Below are positions 7,632 through 16,402 of a DNA stretch of 64,000 bases, piece after piece; the stretch's first letter is position 1, and each line of letters starts with the position of its first letter. Under the pieces are notes generated by a model. It was not told the origin of the DNA, did not search any database, and worked only from the letters and a program-made list of their open reading frames with translations. The stretch lies in assembly GCA_034423575.1 (NCBI GenBank), contig DAOUIF010000070.1:20722-84721 (forward strand), given 5' to 3'. The stretch is from Bin87 sp034423575. Lineage in GTDB: Bacteria; Chloroflexota; Dehalococcoidia; Lucifugimonadales; UBA3495. Both the position numbers and the translations under genes were made by a program.

Positions 7632-8432
7632 ATGCCCGTAAACATTTGCGTCCTGGCCAAACAGGTCGTCGACCCGGAAATGCCCGCCGCCGCCTTCCGA
7701 ATTGACCCCGACGCCCGGCAGGTGGTCCCGCCGGCGAACATCCCGCCCGTGGTGAACGGCTTCGACGAAAACGCCGTGGAGGCCGCCCTGCAAATCAAGG
7801 ACGAGCAGGGCGCCAACATCACCGTCATTTCCTCCGGCACCACATTTGCCCTGGACGTGATGAAGAAGCCCCTGTCCATGGGCGCTGACGAGCTGGTGCT
7901 TCTTCAGGACGATGCCTTCGCCAACTCGGTGGATTCCTTCTTCACGGTGCAGTTGCTCACTGCCGCCATCCAGAAGCTAGGCGGCTTTGACCTGATCATC
8001 TGCGGCCGACAGGCGTCCGATTGGGATAACGCCCAAGTGCCGTTGGGCGTCGCTGAGACTCTCGGTATGGCCTGCATCACCCTGGGTAAGAAAGTGGATG
8101 TGCAGGACAGCAAGGTAGTCGTCGAGCGTCTTGCCCCTGACGGCTTCGAAGTCGTCGAGGCCAATTTGCCCGCGCTGGTCACTGTCAGCAACGAGTTGGG
8201 TCAGCCCCGTTACCCCACTCTGCGGGGCATCATGGCGGCCACGCGCAAACGGCCCACGGTATGGACCACTGGTGATCTGGACATTGACGACGCGCAGCTC
8301 GAGCCACGCCTGACGTTGCACGATCTGTTCGTGCCGGAGCGGGACCAGGACTGCGAGATCATCGAGGGCGATGACGATATGGATTCCGCCCGCAAGTTGG
8401 CGCTGCGGCTTCGCGAGGATCGCCTAATCTAA
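7632..8432 (+). CDS. etfB: Electron transfer flavoprotein, beta subunit
   Basis: 266 residues from MPVNICVLAKQVVDPE, the standard EtfB opening. PPVVNGFDENAVEAALQIK, VISSGTTFALDVMKK, ICGRQASDWDNAQVP and GIMAATRKRP are all family blocks; the last is near the AMP-binding and partner-docking region. EtfB pairs with EtfA to carry electrons from acyl-CoA and other dehydrogenases to the quinone pool. A TTG eight codons upstream is also possible, but the homologous sequence starts at this ATG. Followed by etfA after 67 bases. Confidence 0.95.
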   Translation: MPVNICVLAKQVVDPEMPAAAFRIDPDARQVVPPANIPPVVNGFDENAVEAALQIKDEQGANITVISSGTTFALDVMKKPLSMGADELVLLQDDAFANSVDSFFTVQLLTAAIQKLGGFDLIICGRQASDWDNAQVPLGVAETLGMACITLGKKVDVQDSKVVVERLAPDGFEVVEANLPALVTVSNELGQPRYPTLRGIMAATRKRPTVWTTGDLDIDDAQLEPRLTLHDLFVPERDQDCEIIEGDDDMDSARKLALRLREDRLI

Positions 8433-8499
8433 CCTACGTCCGAAACCCCGGCGGGCCCGAGACCCGCGTTACTTTCGGGTTCCACCCACGGAGCGAAAA

Positions 8500-9498
8500 A
8501 TGGCAGACGCAACCGGCATCCTTGTTTTCGGCGACGCCCCCGACGGGCAACTGGCGTCAACCGCCCACGAGTTGCTCGCCGCCGGCCGTTCCCTTGCCGA
8601 CGCCCTGAATCAGGAACTGGCTATCGCAGTGATCGGCGGCGACGTCGCCGATGCGCCGCAGCAGGCCATCGCGCACGGCGCCGACAGAGCTTACGCGGTG
8701 ACCAACCCCGCTCTCGCCGACTATCATCCCGACCTGTACCTGTCGGCGATGCAGACGGTGGCCAACGAAGCCAACCCCGGTATCATACTCATCGCGCGGA
8801 ACAACGAGGGCCGCGAACTGGCGCCCCGGCTGGCCTTCCGCCTGGGAGTGGGGCTCGCGCAAGACTGCCTTGAGGTGTCCGCCGACGCTGGCACGGGTCG
8901 CCTGCTGGCCAACCGTCCGGTGTACGGAGGCAGCGCCATCGCCGTGGTCAGCTGCACGCAGACCCCGCAGATAGCGGCCATACGGCCCAAGACCTACGAA
9001 CCCCTGGACGCGGACGCCGAACGCGCTGGCCAAGTGGTAGCCTTCCCGGTGGACATCGACCCCTCCGCTGCCAAGACGCGGGTGGTCGACGTGGCGAAAG
9101 AAGAAGCTGCGGGAATCAAGCTGGAGGACGCCCGCATCGTTGTGTCGGGCGGTCGCGGTCTCGGTGGCCCCGAACCCTTTTCGCAATTGGAGCAACTGGC
9201 CAGTCTGCTGGGCGGCGCCGTGGGAGCGTCCCGCGCCGCCGTTGACTCCGGATGGGTTCCCGCCAACTACCAGGTTGGCCTCACCGGCAAGACCATCACG
9301 CCCGACCTCTACATCACCGTGGCGATTTCCGGCGCCAGCCAGCACATGGCCGGGTGCAGCGGCTCCAAGGCCATAGTCGCCATCAACAAGGACGCCGACG
9401 CCAACATCTTCAAGGAAGCGCGCTACGGCGTGGTCGGCGATTGGGAGAAGGTTATCCCGGCGCTCACGGAAACGGTGCGGGAGCTGACGCAGTCTTAA
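8500..9498 (+). CDS. etfA: Electron transfer flavoprotein, alpha subunit
   Basis: 332 residues. The C-terminal FAD domain is clear: VVSGGRGLGGPEPF, GASRAAVDSGWVP, QVGLTGKTITPDLYI, AISGASQHMAGCSGSKAIVA, INKDADANIF and GVVGDWEKVIPALTE. The N-terminal domain begins GILVFGDAPDG and contains LIARNNEGRELAPRLAFRLG. It forms the FAD-containing heterodimer with EtfB, encoded directly upstream. It ends at a shared hairpin terminator facing panC. Confidence 0.96.
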   Translation: MADATGILVFGDAPDGQLASTAHELLAAGRSLADALNQELAIAVIGGDVADAPQQAIAHGADRAYAVTNPALADYHPDLYLSAMQTVANEANPGIILIARNNEGRELAPRLAFRLGVGLAQDCLEVSADAGTGRLLANRPVYGGSAIAVVSCTQTPQIAAIRPKTYEPLDADAERAGQVVAFPVDIDPSAAKTRVVDVAKEEAAGIKLEDARIVVSGGRGLGGPEPFSQLEQLASLLGGAVGASRAAVDSGWVPANYQVGLTGKTITPDLYITVAISGASQHMAGCSGSKAIVAINKDADANIFKEARYGVVGDWEKVIPALTETVRELTQS

Positions 9499-9524
9499 AC
9501 CCTCGCGCAACCGATACTATACAA

Positions 9525-9548
9525 CCGCCGGGACGGTAGTTCCGGCGG
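9525..9548. terminator. Hairpin between convergent etfA and panC
   Basis: CCGCCGGGA and TTCCGGCGG form a 9-pair stem (one G-T pair) around a 6-base loop, 27 bases after the etfA stop and 14 before the panC stop. A long T run is missing, so termination strength is uncertain, but the position between convergent genes fits a bidirectional terminator. Confidence 0.55.
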
Positions 9549-9561
9549 CGCGTTCTTGCGC

Positions 9562-10404
9562 TTACTCCAAAACCAGGTTATCGATCAAGCGAATTGATCC
9601 AAGCCGCACCGCGACTGCGATCATCACTGGCTCTTCGTCGGGGACGGCTGTGAGCGGTTGCATGGTGGCAGCGTCCACGATGCTGATGTAATCCACGGCG
9701 TCGATCAGGGGCTCACGACTCAGGATGTTGGTGGCGGCGCGCTGGATCCTTCCCGCATCTCTCTCACCCCGGCGCCACACATCCTCTGCGGCGCACAACG
9801 CGCGGTAAACTGCCGGCGCGGTTTCTCGCTCTTCCGGGGTCAGGTAGGCGTTGCGGCTGCTCAGCGCGAGGCCGTCCGGTTCGCGCACGGTGGGCATGGT
9901 CACCACGCCCACGCCCAGGTTCAAGTCCGCGTTCATCTTGCGGATGACCGCCACTTGCTGGCCGTCTTTTTGGCCGAAGTAGGCGCGGTCCGGGCGGGTG
10001 ATTGTGAACAGTTTGGCGACCACCGTGGCGACGCCTCGGAAGTGGCCCGGCCGCGCCGCGCCCTCCATGCCCTCGGCTACCGAACCCGGCTCAACCCAGG
10101 TGTCGAAACCGTCGGGATAAACTTCGTTCGGCGGCGGGACGAACACCAGGTCGGTGCCTTCCGCCTCCAACAACTCTAGGTCCCTTTCCAAGCTGCGCGG
10201 GTAACGCGCGAAGTCCTCGTTGGGGCCGAACTGGGTCGGGTTGACGAAGATCGACGCGGCCATGGTCTCGCTGTCCGCCCGGGCCTGCCGCACGAGTGAC
10301 AGGTGCCCCTCGTGCAGCGCGCCCATGGTGGGCACCAGGCCCAAAGGTCTCGGGGCGTCGGCGCACGTCGATGCCATGCCAGCACATGTCTCAATTACTT
10401 GCAT
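9562..10404 (-). CDS. panC: Pantothenate synthetase
   Basis: 280 residues, normal length. It condenses pantoate and beta-alanine with ATP in vitamin B5/CoA synthesis. Visible motifs: VPTMGALHEGHLSLVRQA (ATP-binding HxGH), IFVNPTQFGPNEDFARYPR, YFGQKDGQQVAVIRKM, and the GLALSSRNAYLTPEER loop (KMSKS-like region). No panB or panD is adjacent. The gene is 37 bases downstream of the herA stop on the same strand and may be read from that operon. Confidence 0.97.
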   Translation of the reverse strand: MQVIETCAGMASTCADAPRPLGLVPTMGALHEGHLSLVRQARADSETMAASIFVNPTQFGPNEDFARYPRSLERDLELLEAEGTDLVFVPPPNEVYPDGFDTWVEPGSVAEGMEGAARPGHFRGVATVVAKLFTITRPDRAYFGQKDGQQVAVIRKMNADLNLGVGVVTMPTVREPDGLALSSRNAYLTPEERETAPAVYRALCAAEDVWRRGERDAGRIQRAATNILSREPLIDAVDYISIVDAATMQPLTAVPDEEPVMIAVAVRLGSIRLIDNLVLE

Positions 10405-10441
10405 ACTTCAACTGTGGAACGTGCGAGCGATGCAAGCGCAT

Positions 10442-12148
10442 TCATTCCGGTGGAAAGAGTTCGTCTATCTCCCGTTGGATCCGTTTCGCATCCGTTTCCC
10501 CCAGGACGCTGATCACAGTAGCGCCGGGGGCGGTTCCCATTTCAGAGTAGAACGACTCGTCGTAGTCGCGAGGGCGGACGACCACCGGCATCGGCACCGC
10601 GTGGCCGAAGACCAGGGCTTGCTGCTTGCTGTCCAATCGTGACAGCACATTCCGAAGCCGCCCGGCGTCGCGGGCCCCCATCAACACGGCGTTCATGTCG
10701 CGATCGTCGTTCAAAGCACAGGATAGTCGCGTACCCAGTTGACTCATCACTTCGGAGTCGATGCCGCTGGGTCGCTGGTCCACGATCATCAGGGTCACAT
10801 TGTATTTTCGCAACTCGCGGGCGATGGCGCCGAATATGGTTTGGGAGGCGACGTCGGGAGTGAGGAATTTGTGGGCCTCTTCTACGAAGATCACCAGGGG
10901 ACGGGGCTCGTCGCCATGACCGCCATCGGCCAATTCTTTGCGACGGACCCAGGTTTCGTGGATGCGGCGGGTTAGCAAATTGCTAACAAGCACGTACGCG
11001 GCGGTGTTGCGGCCGTACTTTCCAAACTCCAGCACCACGTGGTTGCCGCGTTCCAACTGTTCAATGATGCCGCCGGCGCTGGCGCTCCCCTGGCCCATGT
11101 CCGCGAGAAATTCGAACCGTTCCCAGGACAGCAAACGACGGTGCAGGGTCTGCAGCGCCGACAGGTTGACGCCGATCACAGCGGCGAGATCCCCGACTTC
11201 AGCGGCGCTGAGCCGGATGAATTCTCGGAGCCAGTTCTCCCGGAAATGCCTGGCCACGTTCCAAGAGGTGGAAGCCGCCACCTCCGACAGGTTGAGGGAA
11301 TCCCGAAGAACCTCGATGTCCGCAGGCTCAACCTCGTCGAACCCGATCTTCACAACGCCGTCGGGCATCAACCCACGGCGGCGACTGCTGGCTTCGTCCA
11401 GCGTGAAGGTGATAACCCGGGAGGGAAAGAGCTGCTTAAGACCCTTCACCTGGCGCCCGCGGTCGTTGTCCTGACCCTGCCACCCGTATTCGCTCTCCAT
11501 GTCGAACACCAGCGAGACCGCCGGAGTTTGTTTCACCAGACCGGCCAACAACATTCGCGCCAAAAATGTCTTTCCGGTTCCGGAAGCGCCGAATACGCCC
11601 ACGGACCGGTTGGCCAGGGCTGCCAGGTCCAGCCGGACCAGTGACGATTCCATGCCCTGTGGCGAGCCCAACGCGAAGTCTCCCTCTCGGGCGCGAAACA
11701 CCGCATCGATGTCCGCCTGTGTCGCCGCATAGACCGGAGCGAAATGCTCCGGTATGGTTTTCGCTTGTTCGGCAATCCCTTGGGTTGAGCTTTGGAGAGG
11801 AACAGCCATGCTGGGCATGACAGACAGCTGCCCGTATGCCACGGTACCTGCGATAACTTCAGCCGCGAACCCGCCGGCGTCGGTGTCCATTGGCGAATAC
11901 GCGGGCGGGAAATGCCGCACTGCGTCGTCCACTGCTCGCAATTCCACGTCGGTGACCACGGCGAAATAGCGTTGACGGCGGCCCTGGATGGTCACAAAGG
12001 ATCCCACCGCGACTTCTTCGACGCCAGCGTCGGCGGAATCCAGGCGGACATCCAAGCCGCGGGACAGCGAACCGCCGACGACTTGCCCCAGCCGGCGGAC
12101 TCGCGGTGGACCCATGCCATTGCTCCCCAAGCCATCGGCCAACGTCAT
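10442..12148 (-). CDS. herA: HerA-like ATPase (HAS-barrel plus FtsK/HerA motor)
   Basis: 568 residues. The N-terminal 110 residues (RRLGQVVGGSLSRGLDVRL, VGSFVTIQG, RYFAVVTDVEL) look like a HAS-barrel. The P-loop is at 187-194 (GASGTGKT) and Walker B is LVIFVEEAHKFL near residue 415. MSQLGTRLSCALNDDRD matches a conserved C-terminal HerA block. HerA hexamers translocate DNA, usually with the NurA nuclease, in end resection or defence. No NurA is nearby; instead the start codon overlaps the preceding small gene by ATGA (12145-12148), implying a coupled partner. Confidence 0.88.
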   Translation of the reverse strand: MTLADGLGSNGMGPPRVRRLGQVVGGSLSRGLDVRLDSADAGVEEVAVGSFVTIQGRRQRYFAVVTDVELRAVDDAVRHFPPAYSPMDTDAGGFAAEVIAGTVAYGQLSVMPSMAVPLQSSTQGIAEQAKTIPEHFAPVYAATQADIDAVFRAREGDFALGSPQGMESSLVRLDLAALANRSVGVFGASGTGKTFLARMLLAGLVKQTPAVSLVFDMESEYGWQGQDNDRGRQVKGLKQLFPSRVITFTLDEASSRRRGLMPDGVVKIGFDEVEPADIEVLRDSLNLSEVAASTSWNVARHFRENWLREFIRLSAAEVGDLAAVIGVNLSALQTLHRRLLSWERFEFLADMGQGSASAGGIIEQLERGNHVVLEFGKYGRNTAAYVLVSNLLTRRIHETWVRRKELADGGHGDEPRPLVIFVEEAHKFLTPDVASQTIFGAIARELRKYNVTLMIVDQRPSGIDSEVMSQLGTRLSCALNDDRDMNAVLMGARDAGRLRNVLSRLDSKQQALVFGHAVPMPVVVRPRDYDESFYSEMGTAPGATVISVLGETDAKRIQREIDELFPPE

Positions 12149-12738
12149 GCGCCGACCTCACGCAACAGGGCTCGCATGCGACGGGGCTCGCCGGACAGCT
12201 CGGCGGCCAGCGCCTTGCCGGCTCCGAGCAGGAACCTCCGGGAGTCGGTCCGGGTGTTGGCGGTTTGGCGCAGCAGGTTCGCGATGGCGGCGTCTGCGGC
12301 CGCGGAACCTTCCTCCAGCAGCAGCCGCAGCCACGCGAAATCGCCACCGAAAACCGAAAGATCGGCATCGTCGCCCACGAAAACGAATGAGTGGAGGTCC
12401 GGCGGCAGGCTCGGCAGCCCGGCACGGATGGCGGCGCCATCTCGATAACCCACGATTGAAGCGGTGAATCGCGTGGTCAGGATGGCGCTCAGTTGTGGGT
12501 TGGCGGCGAAGAGCTCGCCCTCCGTTTCCAAATCCGCCCCGCGGGGCGCCAGGGGGCGAGTTGGATCCACCGGTTCGTGCCTGATATCCAGGACCACCGC
12601 GTAGATGGGCAACGACCCGACCCGCACCAACGAACCCGATGGTGGCGCCGCATACGCCTGGTAGCATTGCGCCTCAATGCGCTGCGTTTGGGACGCCGTC
12701 ACCTCGCCTACGCGCTGGGCAGATCTCGCTTCCTCCAT
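12145..12738 (-). CDS. Small HAS-barrel-like protein coupled to HerA
   Basis: 197 residues. The N-terminal VGEVTASQTQRIEAQCYQAY then APPSGSLVRVGSLPIYAVVL resembles a beta-barrel of the HAS type found at the N-terminus of HerA and F1-ATPase subunits; the rest is mostly helical with no nuclease motif seen. The 4-base stop/start overlap with herA suggests equal expression and a physical complex. An extended -10 on the minus strand places the predicted transcript start at the ATG itself. Family assignment is tentative. Confidence 0.65.
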   Translation of the reverse strand: MEEARSAQRVGEVTASQTQRIEAQCYQAYAAPPSGSLVRVGSLPIYAVVLDIRHEPVDPTRPLAPRGADLETEGELFAANPQLSAILTTRFTASIVGYRDGAAIRAGLPSLPPDLHSFVFVGDDADLSVFGGDFAWLRLLLEEGSAAADAAIANLLRQTANTRTDSRRFLLGAGKALAAELSGEPRRMRALLREVGA

Positions 12739-12744
12739 GGGCGA

Positions 12745-12753
12745 ATTCTAGCA
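12745..12753 (-). promoter_or_regulatory. Extended -10 for a leaderless herA-operon transcript
   Basis: Read leftward, TGCTAGAAT (12753-12745) is an extended -10. Six bases further is the A of the ATG at 12738, the expected transcription start. There is no ribosome binding site before this ATG. No good -35 is visible. Confidence 0.45.
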
Positions 12754-12808
12754 CGATGCAGGTAGCCGCAGTGGGCGCGTTGGAGGGTGAGCCCCCGGAC
12801 CAAAACGG

Positions 12809-12856
12809 TTGACACGGACGGGTGCGATGCTATAATGCGCCACCGCAAATCATTGC
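12809..12856 (+). promoter_or_regulatory. Consensus promoter of the Fur/Zur gene with a nearby palindrome
   Basis: Perfect TTGACA (12809-12814), 16-base spacer, perfect TATAAT (12831-12836), preceded by TGC so also an extended -10. Just after the predicted transcript start lies a small palindrome, GCAA-ATCA-TTGC (12845-12856), a plausible site for autoregulation by the Fur-family protein encoded at 12875. The palindrome arms are short, so the operator call is weak; the promoter call is strong. Confidence 0.75.
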
Positions 12857-12874
12857 AACAACGGTGGATGGCAC

Positions 12875-13303
12875 ATGTCTGGACACGAATCTGCAATAGC
12901 GCGCCTACGCTCCGAGGGCTACAGGATGACCCCGCAACGGCTGTCCGTAATGGACATCGTTGCTGCCCGTCCCGGCCATGTAGGCGCCGACGAGGTGTGG
13001 AATCTGGCCAAGGAACAGCATCCCTATGTGGATCTGGCTACTATCTATCGCACATTGCAATTGCTCAAGCGCCTCGGCGTTGTGACCGAGGTGGTGATCG
13101 GAAACAAGCTCCACTTCGAACTGTCCGATCATCACAATCGTCACAACCACATGGTCTGTTCCGAATGCGACTCCGTGCAGACGTTGAGCCCCGATTACCT
13201 GGCTGAGTTCAGCCAGCGGTTGCAGCAGGAATTCGGGTTCACGCCCGACCTGGACAACATCACCATCGGCGGTTCCTGCTCCACCTGTCAGCCGCCCGGC
13301 TGA
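12875..13303 (+). CDS. zur: Fur-family metalloregulator, probably Zur
   Basis: 142 residues. Winged-helix half: GYRMTPQRLSVMDIV, VGADEVWNLA, DLATIYRTLQLLKRLGVV. The regulatory His cluster is HHNRHNH (86-92). Two CxxC pairs, C95/C98 and C135/C138, make the structural zinc site. Fur-type proteins repress metal-uptake genes when loaded with metal. Zur is preferred over Fur because the next genes encode a Zn/Mn-type ABC importer and a His-rich transporter; sequence alone cannot exclude Fur or Mur. Confidence 0.85.
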   Translation: MSGHESAIARLRSEGYRMTPQRLSVMDIVAARPGHVGADEVWNLAKEQHPYVDLATIYRTLQLLKRLGVVTEVVIGNKLHFELSDHHNRHNHMVCSECDSVQTLSPDYLAEFSQRLQQEFGFTPDLDNITIGGSCSTCQPPG

Positions 13304-13366
13304 CCCACGGATCCCGACCGACCTTGTCCCGAATCACTCACCGTTCGTTGTCCAACAGGAGCACAA

Positions 13367-14404
13367 ATGTTGTTTGTTACAAAATATTGCATATCCTTAT
13401 TTGCCATTTTGGCAGCCGTAGCCGCCATCGCCTGCGCTGGTCAGCAGCCGGCCGCGGCGCCGGCTTCGGCTCCAATCCAATCAGGGTCCAGTCCACTCAA
13501 TGTGGTAGCCACCGTGTCACCCATCACCAGCATTGTGGAGAACATTGGCGGGACCCGCATCAATCTGCAGGGCGTCGTGCCGGAGGGCATGAACTCCCAC
13601 ACCTTCGAGCCCGCACCCGCAGTAGCAGTCACCCTCTCTGGTGCCGACCTGATTTTCCTGAACGGCCTGTTCCTGGAGGAACCCACCCTGGAAATGGCGA
13701 AGGCCAACCTCAAGCCTGGCGCATCCATCGTCAGCCTTGGCGAGCAGACCATCACCCGCGGCCAGTGGCAGTTCGACTTCTCCTTCCCCGAAGCGAACGG
13801 GCATCCCAATCCCCACCTGTGGCCTGACCCCATCCTGACCCTGCGCTACGCCGAGATCGTCCGGGACAACCTGGCAGCCAGGGACCCGGGCAACGCTGAT
13901 TACTACCGGGCCAACTATGATGGTTTCGCCGGGCGCATCGCGACGCTGGACGAAGCCATAAAGACCATGATCCCCACCATCCCGGCGGCGAACCGCAAAC
14001 TGCTCACCTACCACGACTCATGGGCGTACTTCGCCGACCGTTACGGCCTGACCGTAATAGGAGCCGTCCAACCGTCCGACTTCTCCGAACCGTCGGCTCG
14101 GGACGTCGCCGACCTCATCACCCAGATCAGGGAGGAAGGCATCCCCGCCGTGTTCGGCTCGGAGGTGTTCCCCAGCGACGTTATGCAGACCATCGCCGCC
14201 GAGTCCGGGGCCAAATATATCGACGAACTCTCCGATGACGACCTTCCCGGCGTACCCGGTGACCCCGACCACAGCTACCTCGGCCTGGAGGTGGCCAATC
14301 TGCGTATCATGATACCGGCTCTGGGGGGCGATGCATCCGCGTTGGACGACGTGGACATATCCCCGGTCTTTGACGGCGCGTCCAATGCCGTCTATCCTCA
14401 GTAA
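13367..14404 (+). CDS. znuA: Metal ABC transporter substrate-binding lipoprotein (ZnuA/TroA type)
   Basis: 345 residues with a signal peptide and a lipoprotein cysteine at C23 (AAIAC). Cluster A-1 metal-site residues are visible: H78 in SHTFEP, H150 in NPHLWPDP, H216 in YHDSWAYFA, and an acidic group at E266/D301. It lacks the long His-rich loop of E. coli ZnuA. The mature protein captures zinc or manganese outside the membrane and feeds the permease. AGGAG lies five bases before the ATG. It is the first structural gene after zur. Confidence 0.92.
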   Translation: MLFVTKYCISLFAILAAVAAIACAGQQPAAAPASAPIQSGSSPLNVVATVSPITSIVENIGGTRINLQGVVPEGMNSHTFEPAPAVAVTLSGADLIFLNGLFLEEPTLEMAKANLKPGASIVSLGEQTITRGQWQFDFSFPEANGHPNPHLWPDPILTLRYAEIVRDNLAARDPGNADYYRANYDGFAGRIATLDEAIKTMIPTIPAANRKLLTYHDSWAYFADRYGLTVIGAVQPSDFSEPSARDVADLITQIREEGIPAVFGSEVFPSDVMQTIAAESGAKYIDELSDDDLPGVPGDPDHSYLGLEVANLRIMIPALGGDASALDDVDISPVFDGASNAVYPQ

Positions 14405-14442
14405 TCCCGTAACCACGAGACATCCGGATCAGGTTCCCTGCC

Positions 14443-15387
14443 ATGCTGCACCCGCCAGAATTGGAGCACCTCCACCGGCCCGACCCCGAAGCTCGACCCG
14501 TGGTGGAACTCGCCGGAGTGACCGCCGGATACAACGGCTCCCGCGTCCTGCAGGACGTGAGCCTCCGCGTGCTGCCCGGAGACTTCGTCGGCCTGCTCGG
14601 ACCCAGTGGGTCAGGAAAAACCACGCTACTGCGCGCAATCCTGGGCGCAGTCAAGGCGCAAACCGGTGAGGTTCGCGTTAATGACAAACCGGTTCACAAG
14701 CAGCGGCGCCGGGCGGGCTACGTGCCGCAGGTGGACACCATTGACTGGAACTTCCCGGTTACCGTCGAGGAAACGGTGATGATGGGCCGAACCATGTCAA
14801 ACTCGTTGTTTCCCTGGTTCCGTCGGCAGGAGAGGGAATTGGCGTATGACGTGATGGAGCGTCTCCGCATCGCCGGCCTGGCCAAGCGGCATATCCGGCA
14901 GCTGTCCGGTGGTCAGCAGCAGCGTGTTTTCCTGGCCCGCGCTTTGGTGAGCAACCCCGAGTTGCTCCTGCTCGATGAGCCGACTTCCGGCGTGGACGTA
15001 AAAACCCGGGACGACGTGATGCACCTGCTGCATGATCTCAACCATGCCGGCGTCACGATCATCATCTCGACCCACCAGATAAACACTGTGGCCGTCCACC
15101 TGCCGCGGATAGTTTGCCTCAACGGTACCATCGTCGCCGATGGGCCACCCCAAGAGGTGATAACCCCTCACATCCTCCGCGAGGTGTATGGCGCCGAGAT
15201 GCCGGTGATCCAGTACCACGGCATGACCATGGTGGCCGAGGCTGCGCACTTCTGGATCGAGCGCAATGGCGGCGAGCACCTGGCCACCGTGAGCGACGAT
15301 AGCCACACGGAACCGGTCCTGGCGCACACGCATCCGTCGGACGGCAACGTTCCGGCGCATCACCACCACGAGAACGCCGATGACTAA
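14443..15387 (+). CDS. znuC: Metal ABC transporter ATPase with a His-rich C-terminus
   Basis: 314 residues. Walker A GPSGSGKTT, Q-loop region YVPQVDTIDW, signature QLSGGQQQRVFLARAL, Walker B LLLLDEPTSGVD and H-switch ISTHQINTV are intact. After the usual domain there is an extra tail ending in HTHPSDG and HHHHENADD, likely a metal-binding or metal-sensing extension. It lies 38 bases after the binding-protein gene. Not needed for ATPase function, the tail parallels the His-rich ends of the MFS protein at 16403. Confidence 0.93.
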   Translation: MLHPPELEHLHRPDPEARPVVELAGVTAGYNGSRVLQDVSLRVLPGDFVGLLGPSGSGKTTLLRAILGAVKAQTGEVRVNDKPVHKQRRRAGYVPQVDTIDWNFPVTVEETVMMGRTMSNSLFPWFRRQERELAYDVMERLRIAGLAKRHIRQLSGGQQQRVFLARALVSNPELLLLDEPTSGVDVKTRDDVMHLLHDLNHAGVTIIISTHQINTVAVHLPRIVCLNGTIVADGPPQEVITPHILREVYGAEMPVIQYHGMTMVAEAAHFWIERNGGEHLATVSDDSHTEPVLAHTHPSDGNVPAHHHHENADD

Positions 15388-15443
15388 CGCCCGGCAATGT
15401 TGCGGGCGGTTCCAGACTATTCCGGTGAGGGCAGGAGACCGTT

Positions 15444-15467
15444 GGTCAGCGTGAAGGTACGCTGACC
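15444..15467. other. Perfect hairpin between ATPase and permease genes
   Basis: GGTCAGCGT, loop GAAGGT, ACGCTGACC: a 9-bp perfect stem, 26 bases before the permease start. Flanking GCAGG and CCTGC could extend or compete with it. No T run follows, so it may be an mRNA-stability or attenuation structure, or a protein-binding palindrome, rather than a terminator. Confidence 0.6.
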
Positions 15468-15492
15468 TGCCTACCGGGGCTCACACAGAACG

Positions 15493-16371
15493 ATGCTATT
15501 GGAACCCTTTGAATTCAGCTTTTTCGTGCGGGCGATCATCGCCGCATGCCTGATTGGCGGCCTGTGCGGACTCATGGGCGTCTATATAGTGTTGCGTGGG
15601 ATGTCGTACATCGGCCACGGGCTGTCGCACGCCATATTCGGCGGCGCGGTCGTCAGCTGGATTATGTCGATCAACTTTTTCGTTGGCGCTACGGTGTGGG
15701 GCTTCCTGTCGGCAGTCTTGGTGGCGTGGACTACCCGCCGCAACCCGATTGGGTCTGACGCCGCCATCGGCATTGTCACCACCGCGAGCTTTGCCCTGGG
15801 CATCGCTATCATCAGTCGTTTCGGCAGTTTCACCAGGGACTTCGAGGCGTCGTTGTGGGGCAGTGTGCTGGCCGTGGACCGCGAAGACCTGGTCGCCATC
15901 GCTGTGGTGACTGCCATCGTAACGCTGGTGTTCTTCGTGGGCTACAAGCTCTTCCTGTTCGCGACATTCGATTCTGACGTCGCGCAGTTCTACGGCGTGC
16001 CGACGGGCTGGGTGGACACCCTGTTCGCGCTGCTGCTGGCCGGAACGATCGTCGTTTCGATGCAAGTGCTGGGCGTCACCATGATCGCCGCGGCGGTGGT
16101 GATCCCGCCGATAGTTGCCCGGCTGTTGACCAACAGTTTTCTCAAGATGACGCTGCTGTCCACCGGCATCGGTATAATGTGCTCCGTGCTGGGCATCTAC
16201 ATCAGTTATTTCGTCGACGTGTCGTCAGGCGCCAGCGTGGTGCTGCTATCGGCGGCATTGTTCGTGGCGGTTCTCGCCTGGTCCAAGATCCGCGATCGCA
16301 TCAGCCGGTCACCGGCCGTTTCGGGTGGGCTCTCGCAGTTGCCGCGAAGCGCCGGTGGTTCCCTGGAATAA
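15493..16371 (+). CDS. znuB: Metal ABC transporter permease (ZnuB/MntB type)
   Basis: 292 residues with about eight hydrophobic membrane spans. Family motifs include LMGVYIVLRGMSYIGHGLSH at the N-terminus and VLGVTMIAAAVVIPPIVARL towards the C-terminus, typical of ABC-3 family Zn/Mn permeases. It forms the membrane channel for the ATPase and binding protein upstream. It is separated from the ATPase gene by 105 bases holding a hairpin. It lies 31 bases before the His-rich MFS gene. Confidence 0.93.
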   Translation: MLLEPFEFSFFVRAIIAACLIGGLCGLMGVYIVLRGMSYIGHGLSHAIFGGAVVSWIMSINFFVGATVWGFLSAVLVAWTTRRNPIGSDAAIGIVTTASFALGIAIISRFGSFTRDFEASLWGSVLAVDREDLVAIAVVTAIVTLVFFVGYKLFLFATFDSDVAQFYGVPTGWVDTLFALLLAGTIVVSMQVLGVTMIAAAVVIPPIVARLLTNSFLKMTLLSTGIGIMCSVLGIYISYFVDVSSGASVVLLSAALFVAVLAWSKIRDRISRSPAVSGGLSQLPRSAGGSLE

Positions 16372-16402
16372 CCTCCCAACTCGTTGGCCACAGGAGGTCA
16401 CT

